64,000 nt of DNA from Dasyornis broadbenti. Lineage: Eukaryota > Chordata > Aves > Passeriformes > Dasyornithidae. The notes under the pieces were generated by a model, which saw nothing but the letters and a program-made list of their open reading frames with translations, searched no databases and was not told the origin of the DNA. How positions within the stretch are numbered: position 1 is the first letter of the stretch; every line of letters starts with the position of its first letter. The position numbers were made by a program, and so were the translations under genes. Positions 22,321-34,620 of this stretch are shown here, one piece after another. The stretch lies in assembly GCA_013397935.1 (NCBI GenBank), contig VZRN01006406.1, positions 1,054,001 through 1,118,000 on the forward strand. The letters run 5' to 3'.

Positions 22321-23788
22321 GGGAGAGAGGGAAGCTGCCCTAAAATAAAAGGGGGAGAGGAAAGCTATGGAGTCTGTAAGATGAGAGGCATGCTATTAAT
22401 GTGTAAAATGTGTCTGGAGTGCCACCGATGTCATTTGAAAGGGGGAAAACATTCGCGGGGGAAGGTGGTGGGAGGAATTTTTCGGGTGAGGAACTCCTTA
22501 GGTTATAACCTATTGCAAAAGAAGGCGTGATGTGTCCATCCATTTTGCATAATCAAAGCTTTCTCTGCACTGTTGGCATTGTTTTGCTGGACGAGAATTG
22601 TAGTTTCAGGCAGAAAAAGGCATGATTTCCTCCCGTGTCACTGCCAGCCCCCGATACCCTCCTCCCCCTGAGAAAGCAGTGTGGGGAAGGATGTACACAA
22701 CATTGAGCTGGATGCTGAAAGGGCTGTGAGCAAGGGCTGAGGGGGGAACGAACACTCAGTAGTGTAACAGGAAAGCTTCCCCTTGAAAAAGCTTGTTTCT
22801 CCCCAGCCAGAAGTCCAAGAGGTGACAGGCAAAGTTAGAAGCCTCATGTACTTTTTTATGATGTGCCTGTTTAGCATCACTAGACAAGAAAATGTCTGAA
22901 CATCGGAGTCAGGTCTGTGCGGCCAGACAGGGCAGCAGGGTCTGCATGGGGTCCTGGGCAGGGCTGGGCTGCGAGTTCATGTTTCTGTCAGTGTGTGTGA
23001 CCCCCGCCAGGATGAGCAGCAGGAACATAATGAATGAAAATCATATTTCCATGCATATGCAGAGCCCTTATCATTTGGTGTGTTTGATCTGAGCGTGATG
23101 TTCCCTGAGTTGATGAATTGTTTTGACTTGTTCATTAAAGTTTCATTTCCAAACAAGAGAGAGACTTCAGAGTGAGTGGTATTTAGCAACAATAAAATGT
23201 TCTGCTTGTGAAAATGCTTCTCACAGGACCTATTAAAAATGCACTTAAAGAAGCTGAGAGTCATATCTTGCAGCAAGAAGTATGGAGTCACTTGCTGTGC
23301 TAAATTGTAAAATTAAGGTTATGATGCCATTTTAAATCTACTTTAATGTAGGTGTCACTAAGGATACTTTACAATACTGTTGTCAAAAGCTCACAACTTT
23401 GAGAATTCTGTTAGACTGATTGTTTTCATTAAATCTTCATCAGAAAAAGAATTCCTGTATAGCAGGGATTTACCAAGTAATTTGAATTTACCCAACCTAA
23501 CTAATGTTCCCTTTAAGAAGAACTTCAGTGTGTTATACTGCATTGTAAATAGGTCGTGATATAATTCATTTAAAAACAAAACACCAATGACAATTTAACA
23601 ACAAAAGTGCGAAATGCATTCAGTCTAAGTGAATACTGGTTGTGCCAAAAAGAAGCAATATTGGATCAGGAATGGTAAGAATTGCTTTTAAGAAACATAA
23701 ATATTCCCCATTTGATCCAAGCAAGAACTTTTCAGTTAACTGCATTACTTTGCATTGCAAATTTGGGGGGAAATAATTTCAACCTCTG
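22321..23788. other. Single-copy DNA, right shoulder of CpG patch then AT-rich
   Basis: CpG falls off over 22321-22560 and the sequence becomes AT-rich from about 23000. The block 23010-23170 (GAATGAAAATCATATTTCCA, ATGCATATGCAG, CATTAAAGTTTCATTTCC) has the look of conserved noncoding sequence, but I cannot test that. No exon or transposon recognised. Confidence 0.4.
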
Positions 23789-23812
23789 TTATGTACTCTA
23801 CTGAGTACATAA
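23789..23812. repeat. Perfect 10-bp stem / 4-nt loop inverted repeat
   Basis: Arms TTATGTACTC and GAGTACATAA separated by TACT form a perfect 24-base hairpin. The outer words CTG (left) and AGATAACAG (right) extend the symmetry imperfectly. There is no adjacent T-run, coding region or transposon end that would give it an obvious role. Confidence 0.7.
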
Positions 23813-24559
23813 AGATAACAGTGAAAACTTTCTTCCAAAGAAATTGTTGTGGCAGTTTGAAGTATGGATCAAAAAGAGTTATTATGCAGATATATTAAAT
23901 CTGCGCCAGAAATGGGCAATGCGTGTGGAAATCAAGTACATGGTTTTTCTTCTCCATCTCACTTTTGTCCAGAAGCTTAGACAACTTTACTTTTTTTACT
24001 TCAGTGCCTCTCTGAGGGAAGGGTCTGAAGGGGTAAAACCATGAGGAGGTGGGAGGCTCTGTACAACCTGTGCCCAGACTTCTTTGGGAGACTTGGGCAA
24101 ATCCCTGAGCATCCATGGGATGGGCAGTGCAACAGCCCTGCCTTGCAAACAAGGCTAATGTGGTAATGGTGCAATGGAAATACAGACCACGGTGCTCGGG
24201 GAATGAGGCTGAACGCAGGGCTCCAGAGAGGGCAAGATGCAAAGTCAAATTCTGTGGCAGAAGGAGGTTCATATTTCAGGCATTTTCAACTGTAAAATAC
24301 GACATAAAGCAAATCCCATGATCCAAAACTAAATCTGCTCTCAAAACTATCCCAGACAAATTGGCCACTTGCAAGAACTTCTGCCAGGAACAAAGACCTA
24401 TTTGTCTAAGAACCTGTCAGAAGTGACTCCAAATCTCTCATCATTCCATCAATGTGCAGCAGGTAGTGAGGCAAACTACATCAGATTGATTCACTGTGCT
24501 GAGGAACGTTTTCCCTGTTTTCTTGAGAAGCTCAATAAGTACCTTTTGCCATGAATCTC
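23813..24559. other. Single-copy DNA, nothing recognised
   Basis: Mixed composition, no exon or named repeat. The open frame at minus 23895-24272 (125 codons) has no domain and is crossed by frames on the opposite strand. Confidence 0.45.
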
Positions 24560-24800
24560 GCTTGCCCTTTCTGTTATGAATTGTCTGTGGAGGTCATGCA
24601 CTTTTCTTATTTATTTGTTTGATATTATTTAGGGCTTTCTTCAGCAAACAAGTCTTGGCTTACAGATCTTTCGGGAATGGCAAATGTTTGCAAATTCATA
24701 CTATGTTGCTTGGCTCAATCCTGCAGTGTTCCTTGATTAGCTGATTTGTGTAGCTAACTGAAAGAAAGCGAATTGCAAATTTCACAACCAAGTGTACTGT
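24560..24800. promoter_or_regulatory. Candidate noncoding regulatory block, AT-rich
   Basis: Single-copy AT-rich block with forkhead-like and POU-like words close together: TTATTTATTTGTTTGATATT near 24608, GCAAACAAG near 24645, AAATGTTTGCAAATTCATAC near 24681, CTTGATTAGCTGATTTG near 24733. No repeat or exon. An enhancer-type role is inferred from texture alone. Confidence 0.22.
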
Positions 24801-27800
24801 TTCATACTGAATTGCTGTCACTCTCTGAGCAGTCAGGTTTAAAATTCATGTCTTGCAAGTAGTCATACGAGCAACACATAAGCACTGAAGTGCTCCCACC
24901 AGACAGATGTGAGAGCCAGGTTAAACAGCTTTCAATTTCATATGAATATTCATGAAAAGTGTTTGCATTCCCACAGCTCTGTTGTAATGAATAGTCAGCA
25001 TCATCCATCGTGCACTGCATGGGCCTTTCCCTCACAGCACTTGCCGTGTCCCCACAGTCTCCCCAACCCTCCAGCATAAGTCCACAGTGAGGGTGGAAAC
25101 TGCTTGTGCAGCCAATTTAGAAGGGAAAAACACCATAATGGACATTTCTAAATTTTCCACATAATGACCTCTCCTGTTGTGCCTGTCTTGCACATCCTGT
25201 GACATGAAGACAGCCAACAGGGAGGACAGCAAGAGAGCATCAACAGTGTGGCAGTGAGTACAGGAGAGAAAACATCGAAAGAGGGGAAAAAAATGAGGGT
25301 GACTGGCAGAAGGAGAGCTCAGTGGTGCAGGGATCAGAGGAGGAATGGGCACAGTAGGAACACCTAACACACAAGAACAAATTTTAACAATGAATCTAGT
25401 GAATTTGGGTCATTAACCTCCAGGTTTATGGCCTGATCAGATTAGCCCATGACGAGTCCTGGAGATGTTGCTCCCAAGCCCTCCCTGTGCAGGCACTACA
25501 TGGGTGCTCACCAAAAGCGCCACTAAGCAAGGGGGTGACACAGTTTAGCTTTTGCCATGCAGGGGTCTGATAATGTGCCATGGAGGTATGGAAGAGTTGT
25601 GAAAATGGCAGATGAGAATAAAACTAACTAACACTTGATGTCTGGTTTAAAAGCAGTAAAAAACAGTTGGTGAAGAAATTCTGTCAAATGTATTTTCTTA
25701 TAGACACAAAAAATATTCAGCTGTCAAAACACCAAGCTCTGTTGACTCAAAAACAAATCAGGGGGAGAAGGTTATAAAATATAACCATGAATATATTTGT
25801 CTTTTGAGATATTTTTACACTGTACTTATGTCATATAGGAGGAAACCTCATGTCTCCCACTGAGGGAGCTCTATTGTCCACATACTTTATATAGAAAGTC
25901 TGGTGTGAGCTGAATCAACAGGGTTGCTAAGACTTCACAGAGGCAACCAGCAGTTACACCCCCGTCAGATGGCCCTCTTTCACCTTTTAAATGATTTTAA
26001 AGTCCAATGATCCTAGATATCCTTTTTTATTCTACAAATAGAACTGGGCCTAAACTGCAAGTGCTGTGAGTCACACAGTGAGAGTCACTACGGGCAACAC
26101 ACGTGTATTCATATTCTGTCAGGTCACACGTAACACCAGACTAATACTGCCTGGGGAGAGTAAGAGAATGAGAGGAATTAGAGGAACTAAAATCAGAGCA
26201 AATACAGAGAATCTTTGCAAGGGCAAAAACTGACTCAATGTAGTCTGGAATGAAATCCCAACTTAAATTCCCCCTAGATACTGTGAAAACTCCTATTATG
26301 TCTTCGGATACTTTTTGTTTCTTAATATAAATCTGTCCTGCTACCTATAAATAACTTTCATCTCTGCTTGTGCCAAATGGGATGCCCCAGCCATTCCCAG
26401 GTACCCAGCAATTTTGCCCGAATTCAGTGTTCCTCCCACTCTGCGTGCCACTGCACTGTCCTAAATCAACCACTGCCAGAAGGGTTTTGAAGACCAGAGG
26501 AGCCAAAAGAGCATTTGTCCCACTTCCCCACTTCCCTTTCAGAGAGGATCAGAGCTCAGAGTGAAGTTCCTGCTTAAGCCCAAAGCTATTCATCTCTCCA
26601 AGGTTGCCATCCTGGTGGGACCCCTCCATATAGTACTGTCCCTGCCTGCCTTAGAGAAGTGTTGCAGAAAATGTCCAATATCCTTGGCTATGTTTTACTC
26701 GTGGGCAAGCTATTTTCCACCTCAGCAGAGTGGTACTCCTTACTGACAGCCATTAGTTATTTGCAAATTTAGTTAGGCCTTATAAATGTCAGGCTCCTGA
26801 GTGCATAAATAATGTTTCAGAGCAGTAACTTGAAATAAGTCAAACTAGGAATGGTGAAAAGATCTGGAGTATGGTCCCTTTGGGACCTACTACCTCTTCT
26901 AATTAATATCCAGTACTTAAAGCATCACAGCCCACGGTTAAATCAAAGTTAGAGGGAATAAAGGGATATTAAATCCTTCTGGAGACTTGTGTCCAGGTGT
27001 TCCTCAGTGCTGCTGCCAAATACACTGACTCCCTGGCCTCAGTTAGGAGTGTATGGGCTTTTTTGGGGGGACAGCTCAGGGAACCCATCAACCAGGCTGC
27101 CCCAGGGCTGGCAGTGCCCCTTGTTCTCCTGTTGCCTTCCCACGCCCTTCTAGCCACCCACTCCTGCACCTTTCCAGGTTCTCCTGGCCTTCCAAGCTCA
27201 GGGAACTGCCTGAAAATTGTGCTTTGGTTTTGACTCCCGAGAGAGTCCATTTGGGAGTCAATGAGCTCCAGAGCCGGTGCAAGAAAAGCAGGAGAAGAGC
27301 ACGGTCAGGTGCAGGCATAGGGAGCGAGGAGCAGTCCTGGCACAGCTGAACACCCCTAAATTGCCCTGCCTTGATAAGCTGGCGAGACTGCTGCAGAAAC
27401 AGGCTGCAGACCACCCCAGGCTGACCACAGCAAGGTGTTACAGAGCCCAGGATGGGCTGGCTGAAGGACAAGGAAGGACAACAGTCTGTCTGCACTTACT
27501 GGTCTTTGTTCATCTGGGCCCATCTGGTTATTGATGAGCCGTTTTTAAGCTTATATACGGAATTCCAGAGCTGCTGTGGTGGTGATAGGGAAAAAATTGA
27601 TTCACCTGTGAAGACCAGTCTGTGTGGAGCAGGGTCTATAGAGAGCTGGTGTGGTTTGGCAAAGTTTACTGCTCTGGAAAATAAAGAGTTTTGGAAAGAA
27701 AGTCTGAGTGGAAAGCATCACATTAACTAGGACATCTTTTTATTCCTTCAACAAAGAATATATAGTTCAAGGCTTAGGGAGCAATAACCCATGAAGGGAA

Positions 27801-27960
27801 CAAAGGAAGTTCATTAAAACCATGGCCTTTTATTAACTGGAGAATATGTAAATGAAAGGTCCCCTGACTCTTGAAAACCACTCCTAGTGATGCCTCAGGG
27901 TATATCAAAAATTTCTGACAAATTCCCCTTTTTGTTTGCTTCCATATAGCAAGTTGATCT
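24801..27960. other. Single-copy DNA, nothing recognised
   Basis: AT-leaning to about 26350 and again from 26750; a GC-richer interval at 26970-27500 has overlapping open frames on both strands (up to 135 codons) without domains. No RNA gene or transposon recognised. GTTATTTGCAAATTTAG near 26756 is an isolated POU-like word. Confidence 0.45.
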
Positions 27961-28180
27961 GGGTGCCACTCTGCTCTTTAAAAGCTCTGCTGCTCTCCTA
28001 ATTATTAATTGCATGAAACACATATTCCCCCATCTTGCTACAAGCATTACAGGACAAACTCTCTGGTTATGAAATACCCCAAGAAGTCCAAAGCAAAATC
28101 TTTTTTTGGTCAAGTTTAATTAAGATGATCCACTATTTTGTGTGCAGCTGATTTGGAAGGATTTTGTCACAGGTAAACAA
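27961..28180. promoter_or_regulatory. Candidate noncoding regulatory block
   Basis: Contains CTAATTATTAATTGCATG at about 27998-28015, an overlapping homeodomain/POU-like cluster, then AGTTTAATTAAGATGATCC near 28113 and CAGGTAAACAAGC (forkhead-like) near 28171. Single-copy, no open frame of note. Regulatory role inferred only. Confidence 0.22.
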
Positions 28181-31079
28181 GCTTTGGAAAAAAAATTGCT
28201 TTTATCTCTCCTTGCTTTCTGTTTTAGTCATATTTCAAGTGGATTAGTATAATCTTTCCTCGGCCAAACTCCACAGCTAGTCTATTCCATCATTGTTCTA
28301 ATTTTATAAAAGGAAAATGACTGAATGCAATTAATTAAAAAACTCTTCAGAGATGCATATGTGGATGCGCTTATTCACTAAGAACTCAAAAAAACCCTCT
28401 GCATTTTGAAACAATTTATCTCGTGCATTAAGCATGGACGGGATGTCTTTGTTAGGTGCACCTACCTTTTGATTTTTCTCTACATGAACATACTCATTGT
28501 GTAGAGATATCTGCAGTAACAGCTCAGCCAGAGAGAATCCCCTGTTCAAGAAGGTTTGAGTTTCAGGAGGCTTTCAATTTTCTTTTTCCCTGTGTGATAA
28601 AGTTGATTGATTTCAAGAGAGGAGTCTTTCCCTACTGGGACCTGAGCTGTCAAAAGCCATCACTGAACCTGCAAAATTCTGTCATAACACCAGAAGCCCG
28701 AACTCTGCTCCAGAACCATCAGAGTTCAGGGAAAATTCCCAGTAATTGACAAGTGAAGTTTTCTTAGCAAGGATATTCTGGCAGACTGAGCCATTATTTT
28801 GTGCACACACAGGCACCCCCCTGGGGGACAGTGCTAACACAAAGAGTAAACTCTATTGATATCAGTGAATTCATCATCACTGAGACGACACAAGTGGCTT
28901 CACACTAAAACTTTGGACTAGGCTATTCATAAACCCTTCAGATGCATCAAAAAGGCAAATTCCCACATTGTAAAGTGTATTTGATTTCTTCAGAGTCAAA
29001 TAAAACCCTCTAAATTTCCTTGAATTCAGGGGGAGGGATAAGTCAGAACTCTTGACCCCAAAGCTGTGCCTGCCCTTAGTAAAACTCCAGCACATCTGAG
29101 CTGTGAATGCAGATAAGTGCTGGCATCCAGAGCAAGGTGCAGAGGTTCTCCTGGCAGGGCAGGAAGAAGTTTCCTGCGCAGAGGTGTTCCTGCTCTGTGG
29201 TGAGTGTTCATCCACAGAGCCAATGCAGCAGCCCTGCTTGTCTGCAGGAACACTTCCCAGGCAATTTAAATATTCCTAGGGATGTTCCTAGAAGATTTAA
29301 CATACCCTGCTTCGTTCATCAGGAAAACGAAGAAAGGGAATTTTTCCATCCTTATTTGCTTTTCAGTTCGTTTATACCCTCTTCAGCCTCCATTAAAACA
29401 TGCTGTTGGTCTGCTCTTTCCACCTTCCATTCTCTTGTCTCTATTCAAAAAGCCTCACATATCACAGCCTGCTGGTCACTAGCCAGGTATCCAGATGGTA
29501 CCTCTGCACCACACTGATAGGTGCCTTAGCAATAGCAGGGAGAGAGGGGGGGGAAATATCGCCGAAGACTTCAGATGCTCTTTTTGATAAATGGCAATTG
29601 TGGATCTAATTAGTCAGTTCCCTCCTTTGGAGAAGCTGGGGAAGCAACAACAGTTGCAGTCCCACAGAGCAGACACACCAGGACACGTCTCTCACTGTCA
29701 GGTTTTAGCTTTCCCCTCAGAGCGGTGTCAGACAATGTCCATCTGTCCATCCTTCTTCTGTGAAAGACACCAGGTTCTGTCTGGGTTTGAAGGTTTGTCC
29801 CGGAGCCCATCACCCTCCTGCCTCAGCACCGCTGCACTGTGTCAACTACTTTTACACAGGCAACCGGTTTCCAGAATAAAGAGCAAACACTGCTCACCTT
29901 AATTGCATGAGCATCCCTCTGGCAGTAATCAGGCTAATTGCTTCAGTCAGGCCAGCAGGATTTGGCTCTAAATCAACCACCAAAATTATTATAGCATAAG
30001 TGCAGGAGTTCCTTTACAACTCCAAGGCCCTCTTGTTAAACATTATTTACACCTCGGAAACGCTGCTTCCACTTCCATTTTTTTCAGGAGAAAGGTAGAA
30101 AGGTGCCAGAAGCACCTGTGTGAGTGGGGGGCTGAGCCCACCCCAAATGCAATGGCAGAGGAGATAGGGCTCCTTCCCTTTTGCTGCAAAGCCATGGGAA
30201 GTATGCCCTGGGGAAATCCCAGCTGCATCATGTCTGGGAATCCCAATAACCAGTGCTCATCCTCCCAGGAACAGCACAAAACTGCAGAGGAACCTGCCAA
30301 GAAGGCAACCATTGCCTGAATATGCTGGAGCTGCATGTTTGACTTATACCTTAAAGCATGAGATAAGAGATCCTTGAAAATATTTAGCTTGCTCAATAAA
30401 ACGGATAGATGCTCTCTTCACCTGCAGACATTTCTAGGGTTTTTCTTTAAATCCCATTAAGCAATTGGTGTGTATCGTGTGGCAAACATTTTGGCATAAT
30501 ACAGAAGTTCCAGCAGATATATTTTAGCAGTTGGTGCTGGAGGGAACAAGGAGTTAAAATGTGGTACACCGTGCTGGACACTTCCCAAACCAAGGGACCT
30601 GGGTGAGGATCTGACAGGAAAGGCTTGAAATCCCACTTCCACCAAAAAGTACATGGGATAGAACCAGCTCTCAAGGGTTAGACCTTCAGTCTGTATTTTA
30701 GAGAACTGTGCTTTTTAAAATAGTCCATTTTGACTGTTTCCATAACTGCCAGTTTCAGGCAGAGCCCAAGCTGGGCTGTGGTTGTTTGGCCTGTCCCAAC
30801 AGAGAGTGTGACCCGCAGCTGGAGCAAGAGATGCCACTCAGATCCACAACCCTGAGCTCTGGGGCCTGGAATTAAAATCCCAACTGCTTATAAGAGTTCA
30901 GGGGCCCTGAGAGTTAGGGAGGAGGTGAGCAAGGTGGTTGAGAGACCACATTCAGCACCTACAACCTGTCCTGGTCCTGCTGAGCTGCTCAAGACTCCTA
31001 GTGCAGCTAAAGCTTTTTTCTAAGCAGTTCCAGCCCGCTGCCTCCCCTCTTAAAAAAATCTTTACACATCTCTAATAAT
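28181..31079. other. Single-copy DNA, nothing recognised
   Basis: No exon, RNA gene or repeat family identified. Open frames at 29107-29517 (136 codons, plus) and minus 30043-30396 (117 codons) have no domain and no matching splice signals that I can defend. Confidence 0.45.
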
Positions 31080-31760
31080 TTTTACTGTCAATCTCTGTGC
31101 TCTTTTTATAACCATTAAAGACTTTATGAGATAGGATGACCAGAAATGAAAAAAGATTCTGTTGATAGAGTATGCAATTGATTTATGTTAATGGCACTGT
31201 AATAATATTTTCAGTGTTTGATTTCTTTTTCATTCTGTACACAACTAAAATGATGATTGCTTTTCTATACATCTTTCATTTATTGAACAGCCACTTACAT
31301 TGGGCTCCACAAATTTGTGCTCAGGTCTGTTTCCAAAGCAGTTAAAATATAATTCATTTCAAATTTGCCAACACATAAGAATTTGAGGTGATTCTCTCCA
31401 ATCCATCTTACTAGAATTCATCAATGGATTTCGCCAGCTGTCATGCTTCTTGTGCATTTGTCTTTGTAAAGTTCCTCTGACTTCACCAGCTTTGACACAC
31501 TTAACAACTGTTAATACTGAAAAAAACTCCCACTCTGTAATTTCTATTGAACCACAGCATCAGCCGTAGAAGGCCCCCAGATGTGCATGAATAAATATCA
31601 TAGTCACCTGTGACAGCATCTTTAATGATTTTAACATTTTTTACAGTGATAACTTTTATCTCATGCATAAGTCAGAGATAAAGAAGTGAAATGTGCCAAG
31701 ATATGTTGGAGTTTATAAAGGAAATCAGAGAATAAATGTCATTGCTTAATTTTGCTTTCA
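31080..31760. promoter_or_regulatory. Candidate conserved noncoding region, long AT-rich single-copy block
   Basis: About 680 bases of repeat-free AT-rich DNA without any open frame of 60 codons on either strand. Clustered words include CATCTTTAATGATTTTAACA near 31618, ATGTGCATGAATAAATATC near 31581, CTCATGCATAAGTCAGAG near 31661, and a near-palindrome around an E-box, GTCAC-CT-GTGAC at 31603-31614. Frame-poor, motif-rich, transposon-free sequence of this length is typical of conserved noncoding elements, but that is inference until aligned with other vertebrates. Confidence 0.35.
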
Positions 31761-32589
31761 TAATAGATTCTGTCTTGAAATATTAGGTGTCAAATCACCT
31801 TACCCTAAAAGGATTAGGATATGAAAAGCATCACTCTGTGATGGAGGGGAATAAACCCTGACTATTTTTACGATGGGGTTTGATAACTCAACAGAAGGGA
31901 TTATACAGGACAATGTCAACAATAGCCAGAGACTGAGCATAAATAGGATTTTAATCTTGTTTGTCAGCTAAAGATGAACAAAAACCAGCCCAATTCCCAT
32001 CTCAAAGTTGATACAAAATCCAACACAAGTATTTCATCAGAGGCCTGACAAAGTCACTTGCTTTTCTTCTGTTTATTACAAGGTGGTTCTGGCCCTGCCT
32101 TGTTCTGGCTGGTGGGAGATAGAAATACAATATCAAATTTGGGATCTGTTGGAAGCTGAAACACCAACAATAAAAACCATTTTATCTTCAAAGAGTTGCC
32201 AGAATTAAGGGCTACATTTTTCAAAGCAGCTCATCATCAAGAGTGCCTTCTGACTTCCCTGGGAAACAGAACTGAGAACAGGGGCACTGGTTTTTCATTC
32301 CCAGCCTACAAAACAACTAACAGTCATCACACCTTCCCTACAGGCTGGAAAACAGGCGAGATGTGGGCAAGTGATTCTATATTAAAGGATTTCATAGTTG
32401 CAAATGGTCTCACATAAACCTGTTTTGTGCGTGTCACCTAACATCAAAAGTCTGTGTTTTTTGGGATGAAACACTGGCATCACGAACTGCTGCAGGCACA
32501 GGAGCACATCCCCAGCACGAGGCCTGAGTGTGTGCCTGTGTGCTCAGCTCGTGAGGCCATACAGCAACGCTGGTGTGCCTTCATGCATG
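31761..32589. other. Single-copy DNA, nothing recognised
   Basis: No gene or repeat recognised; only two short plus-strand frames without domains. Confidence 0.45.
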
Positions 32590-32760
32590 ATACATAGCAC
32601 AGAGGAGTCACCCAAATAACAAGTACAATTTTCGCTAATTGCCATATTTATTATTAATGTGTGTGACACGGTAGCCAATTAAAGCCTCATGTTGAGCCAG
32701 GTGGAAGACAAACATGTAGCCATAAAGATCAATTAAACACATTTAGAGGTTGCACATGAA
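32590..32760. promoter_or_regulatory. Candidate homeodomain-core-rich element
   Basis: Compact AT-rich block: TTCGCTAATTGCCATATTTA near 32630-32650, TTATTAATGTGTGTGACACG near 32652-32670, GCCAATTAAAGCC near 32673, AAGATCAATTAAACAC near 32725. Sharp transition into GC-rich DNA at about 32760. No repeat or exon; enhancer-like function inferred from motif density. Confidence 0.28.
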
Positions 32761-34033
32761 GGCAACACGCAGCCCCAGAACGTGCTGGGCCACGAGCCAG
32801 CGCAGTGCCTGTGCCAGGGGGGCTGCACAGACCCCAGCGCCTCAACATCACACACACGCACGTCCTCTCTGGCTGCCTCAGCCTCCTGCAGGCAGAGTTC
32901 TGAGCTCTTTGGTGTGAGCAGCAGAGAGGAATGAAAGATTGGGACAGTAGCAGCTGCAAATGAATTGCCGTATCACAGGTACTGAATGATGATTTTGCAG
33001 CTCTCAGAGGCTGGATGGGTGATAAGTAATGCCCTGGGGTGGAGAGAGGGAGAGCAAAGTGGTGTGGCCAGGCAAGTGAAAGGCAGAGGGGTAATTAATT
33101 AGACACCACGTAATTTTCTAGCTCTTTCTCTCTGGCAATTTTTTTTCTGGGCTGTGTATTTACAGCATCACAGTAACTGGACCAGTGGCCTTTATTTCAA
33201 ATAGCTTGTTACCTGCCAGTAAATTGCACTGCATAGTAGCACAAATACAGCAGAATGACATTTTCATTCATGAGATTTCATAGGAGCTGCAGAAACAAAC
33301 CTTCCCTCTCTGAAGCAGTAACTACCTCTCTGATTCTCAAGCTCTCATTTCCCAGGATAGTACTTTTTTTCCCATTTCTTCTTATGTGTTTTCTCATATG
33401 TGTTGTTTCTGGCTTTCATGGGCATGTGACTAGGAAACATTTCTTATCCAACAGAGTTCCTTTTCCTCTCTAACTCATCTTTTTCATCTAGAGCGTATTT
33501 TATTGCCAGACATGAAAAAACAGCTACAAATTATATGTCAGCATCTTCCCTGAGATTTCAGATGTGTCTTGTGCTGTGGTATCTCTTTCACTAAATCTGT
33601 GTGAATAAGACAGAATATGTGTTGCAAAAGTAGTGTTTTGTCATAAATTAGACCTCATTTCTTCATTCAGATTCTAGATATATTGTCAAATTACTTCACC
33701 TTCTGCTAACTTCTGGTTGTCTTTACTATCCATCCTCACAACTGAAAAATCAAACTAACAGGCTGTTATATGTGAAAGGTAGTTTTTACTGTAGGAAAAT
33801 GAAACATAAAAATAAATGCTGGAACCAGTAAACTTCAGAAAAAGCAAAGCTACAGCTGTCATCCTTATCATGACGAATGGCAGCAGCATCACAGCTAAAA
33901 ATGAAAATCCTCAAATTCAATGTTCCATGATGCCAGGTACTGACTGTACCTGCCCACAGCAAGAACTGATCCCTACTCAGTGAAGGGTGTGTGTTTCAAC
34001 TGAAAAGGTGTCAGAAGAGGGATTTTATTTTCT
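32761..34033. other. Single-copy DNA, nothing recognised
   Basis: A GC-richer start (32761-32960) followed by AT-leaning DNA; GGTAATTAATTAGACACC near 33090 is an isolated homeodomain-like word. No exon, RNA gene or named repeat. Confidence 0.45.
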
Positions 34034-34155
34034 TATTTGAAAGCAGATGAGCAAAGGCACAGAAAAATTGCCTGTATTGTACCAAAACACACAGGAAGCC
34101 TAAAACAAAGGCAGCAGCCAGTCTCCCAAACTCCAGCACAATGACTAAATCCCTG
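34034..34155 (-). mobile_element. MIR-like (CORE-SINE) relic
   Basis: The plus strand again resembles reverse-complemented amniote MIR: GCAGATGAGCAAAGGCACAG at about 34043-34062, then after a diverged CORE part ACACACAGGAAGCC, then GCCAGTCTCCCAAACTCCAG, ending in AATGACTAAATCC where MIR has the 'TTAACCAC'-type box-A region. The order and spacing are right although individual matches are moderate. Old, without tail or duplications, non-autonomous. Confidence 0.5.
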
Positions 34156-34379
34156 TCAATGTCTCCTGCATTCACGGAAACATGTCCATTTTTGCTTTAT
34201 TCCCCTGGGTCAGTGCACCTGGTGCAAGAGCTGCCACACAAGTGAGACTAATGCTCTGCCTGGATGCAATCCTACCTTCAAAGCCAGCCAGTAGCAGCCT
34301 TCTGAGGAAGCTACAAGAAATTCCTTAATTGGTAAACACAGGATAATCTATGCCAACAGTGGTCTTACCCTGACAGAGA

Positions 34380-34620
34380 TTAACTTTAAGCCTCGAAGCA
34401 TGAATTTTTATGGAGTTCCAAAATTTAATTTATTAGTGCTAAATATTATTACTCCAAGCACTCTCGTAGCTCACAGACGTGTCCAGTCCATCTCAGGAAT
34501 CGCACTCTGAACCATTGGGTTATCTATTTAATTAGCACAATTGCTCGTGATGGACATTAGAGGATCATCTGAAACCCAGAGGTTCGTCAGTTAATGAGTA
34601 CCACAGGTTAATGAAGGAGG
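34380..34620. promoter_or_regulatory. Candidate conserved noncoding element
   Basis: Single-copy block with retained CpG words (CCTCGAAGC near 34392, CTCTCGTAGC near 34461, CAGACGTGTCC near 34473, GAATCGCACTC near 34497, GCTCGTGATGG near 34543, GTTCGTCAG near 34582) embedded in AT-rich DNA with homeodomain cores (TTTAATTTATTAG near 34424, CTATTTAATTAGCAC near 34525, CAGTTAATGAG near 34588). Persistent CpG in AT-rich, non-island DNA suggests purifying selection or low germline methylation, but that needs an alignment to confirm. No open frame or repeat. Confidence 0.38.

Noticed and set aside
22892..23092. Small plus-strand frame downstream of the CpG patch as a possible coding start
   Set aside because: Sixty-six codons with no domain; a coding role would need transcript evidence that the sequence does not supply.
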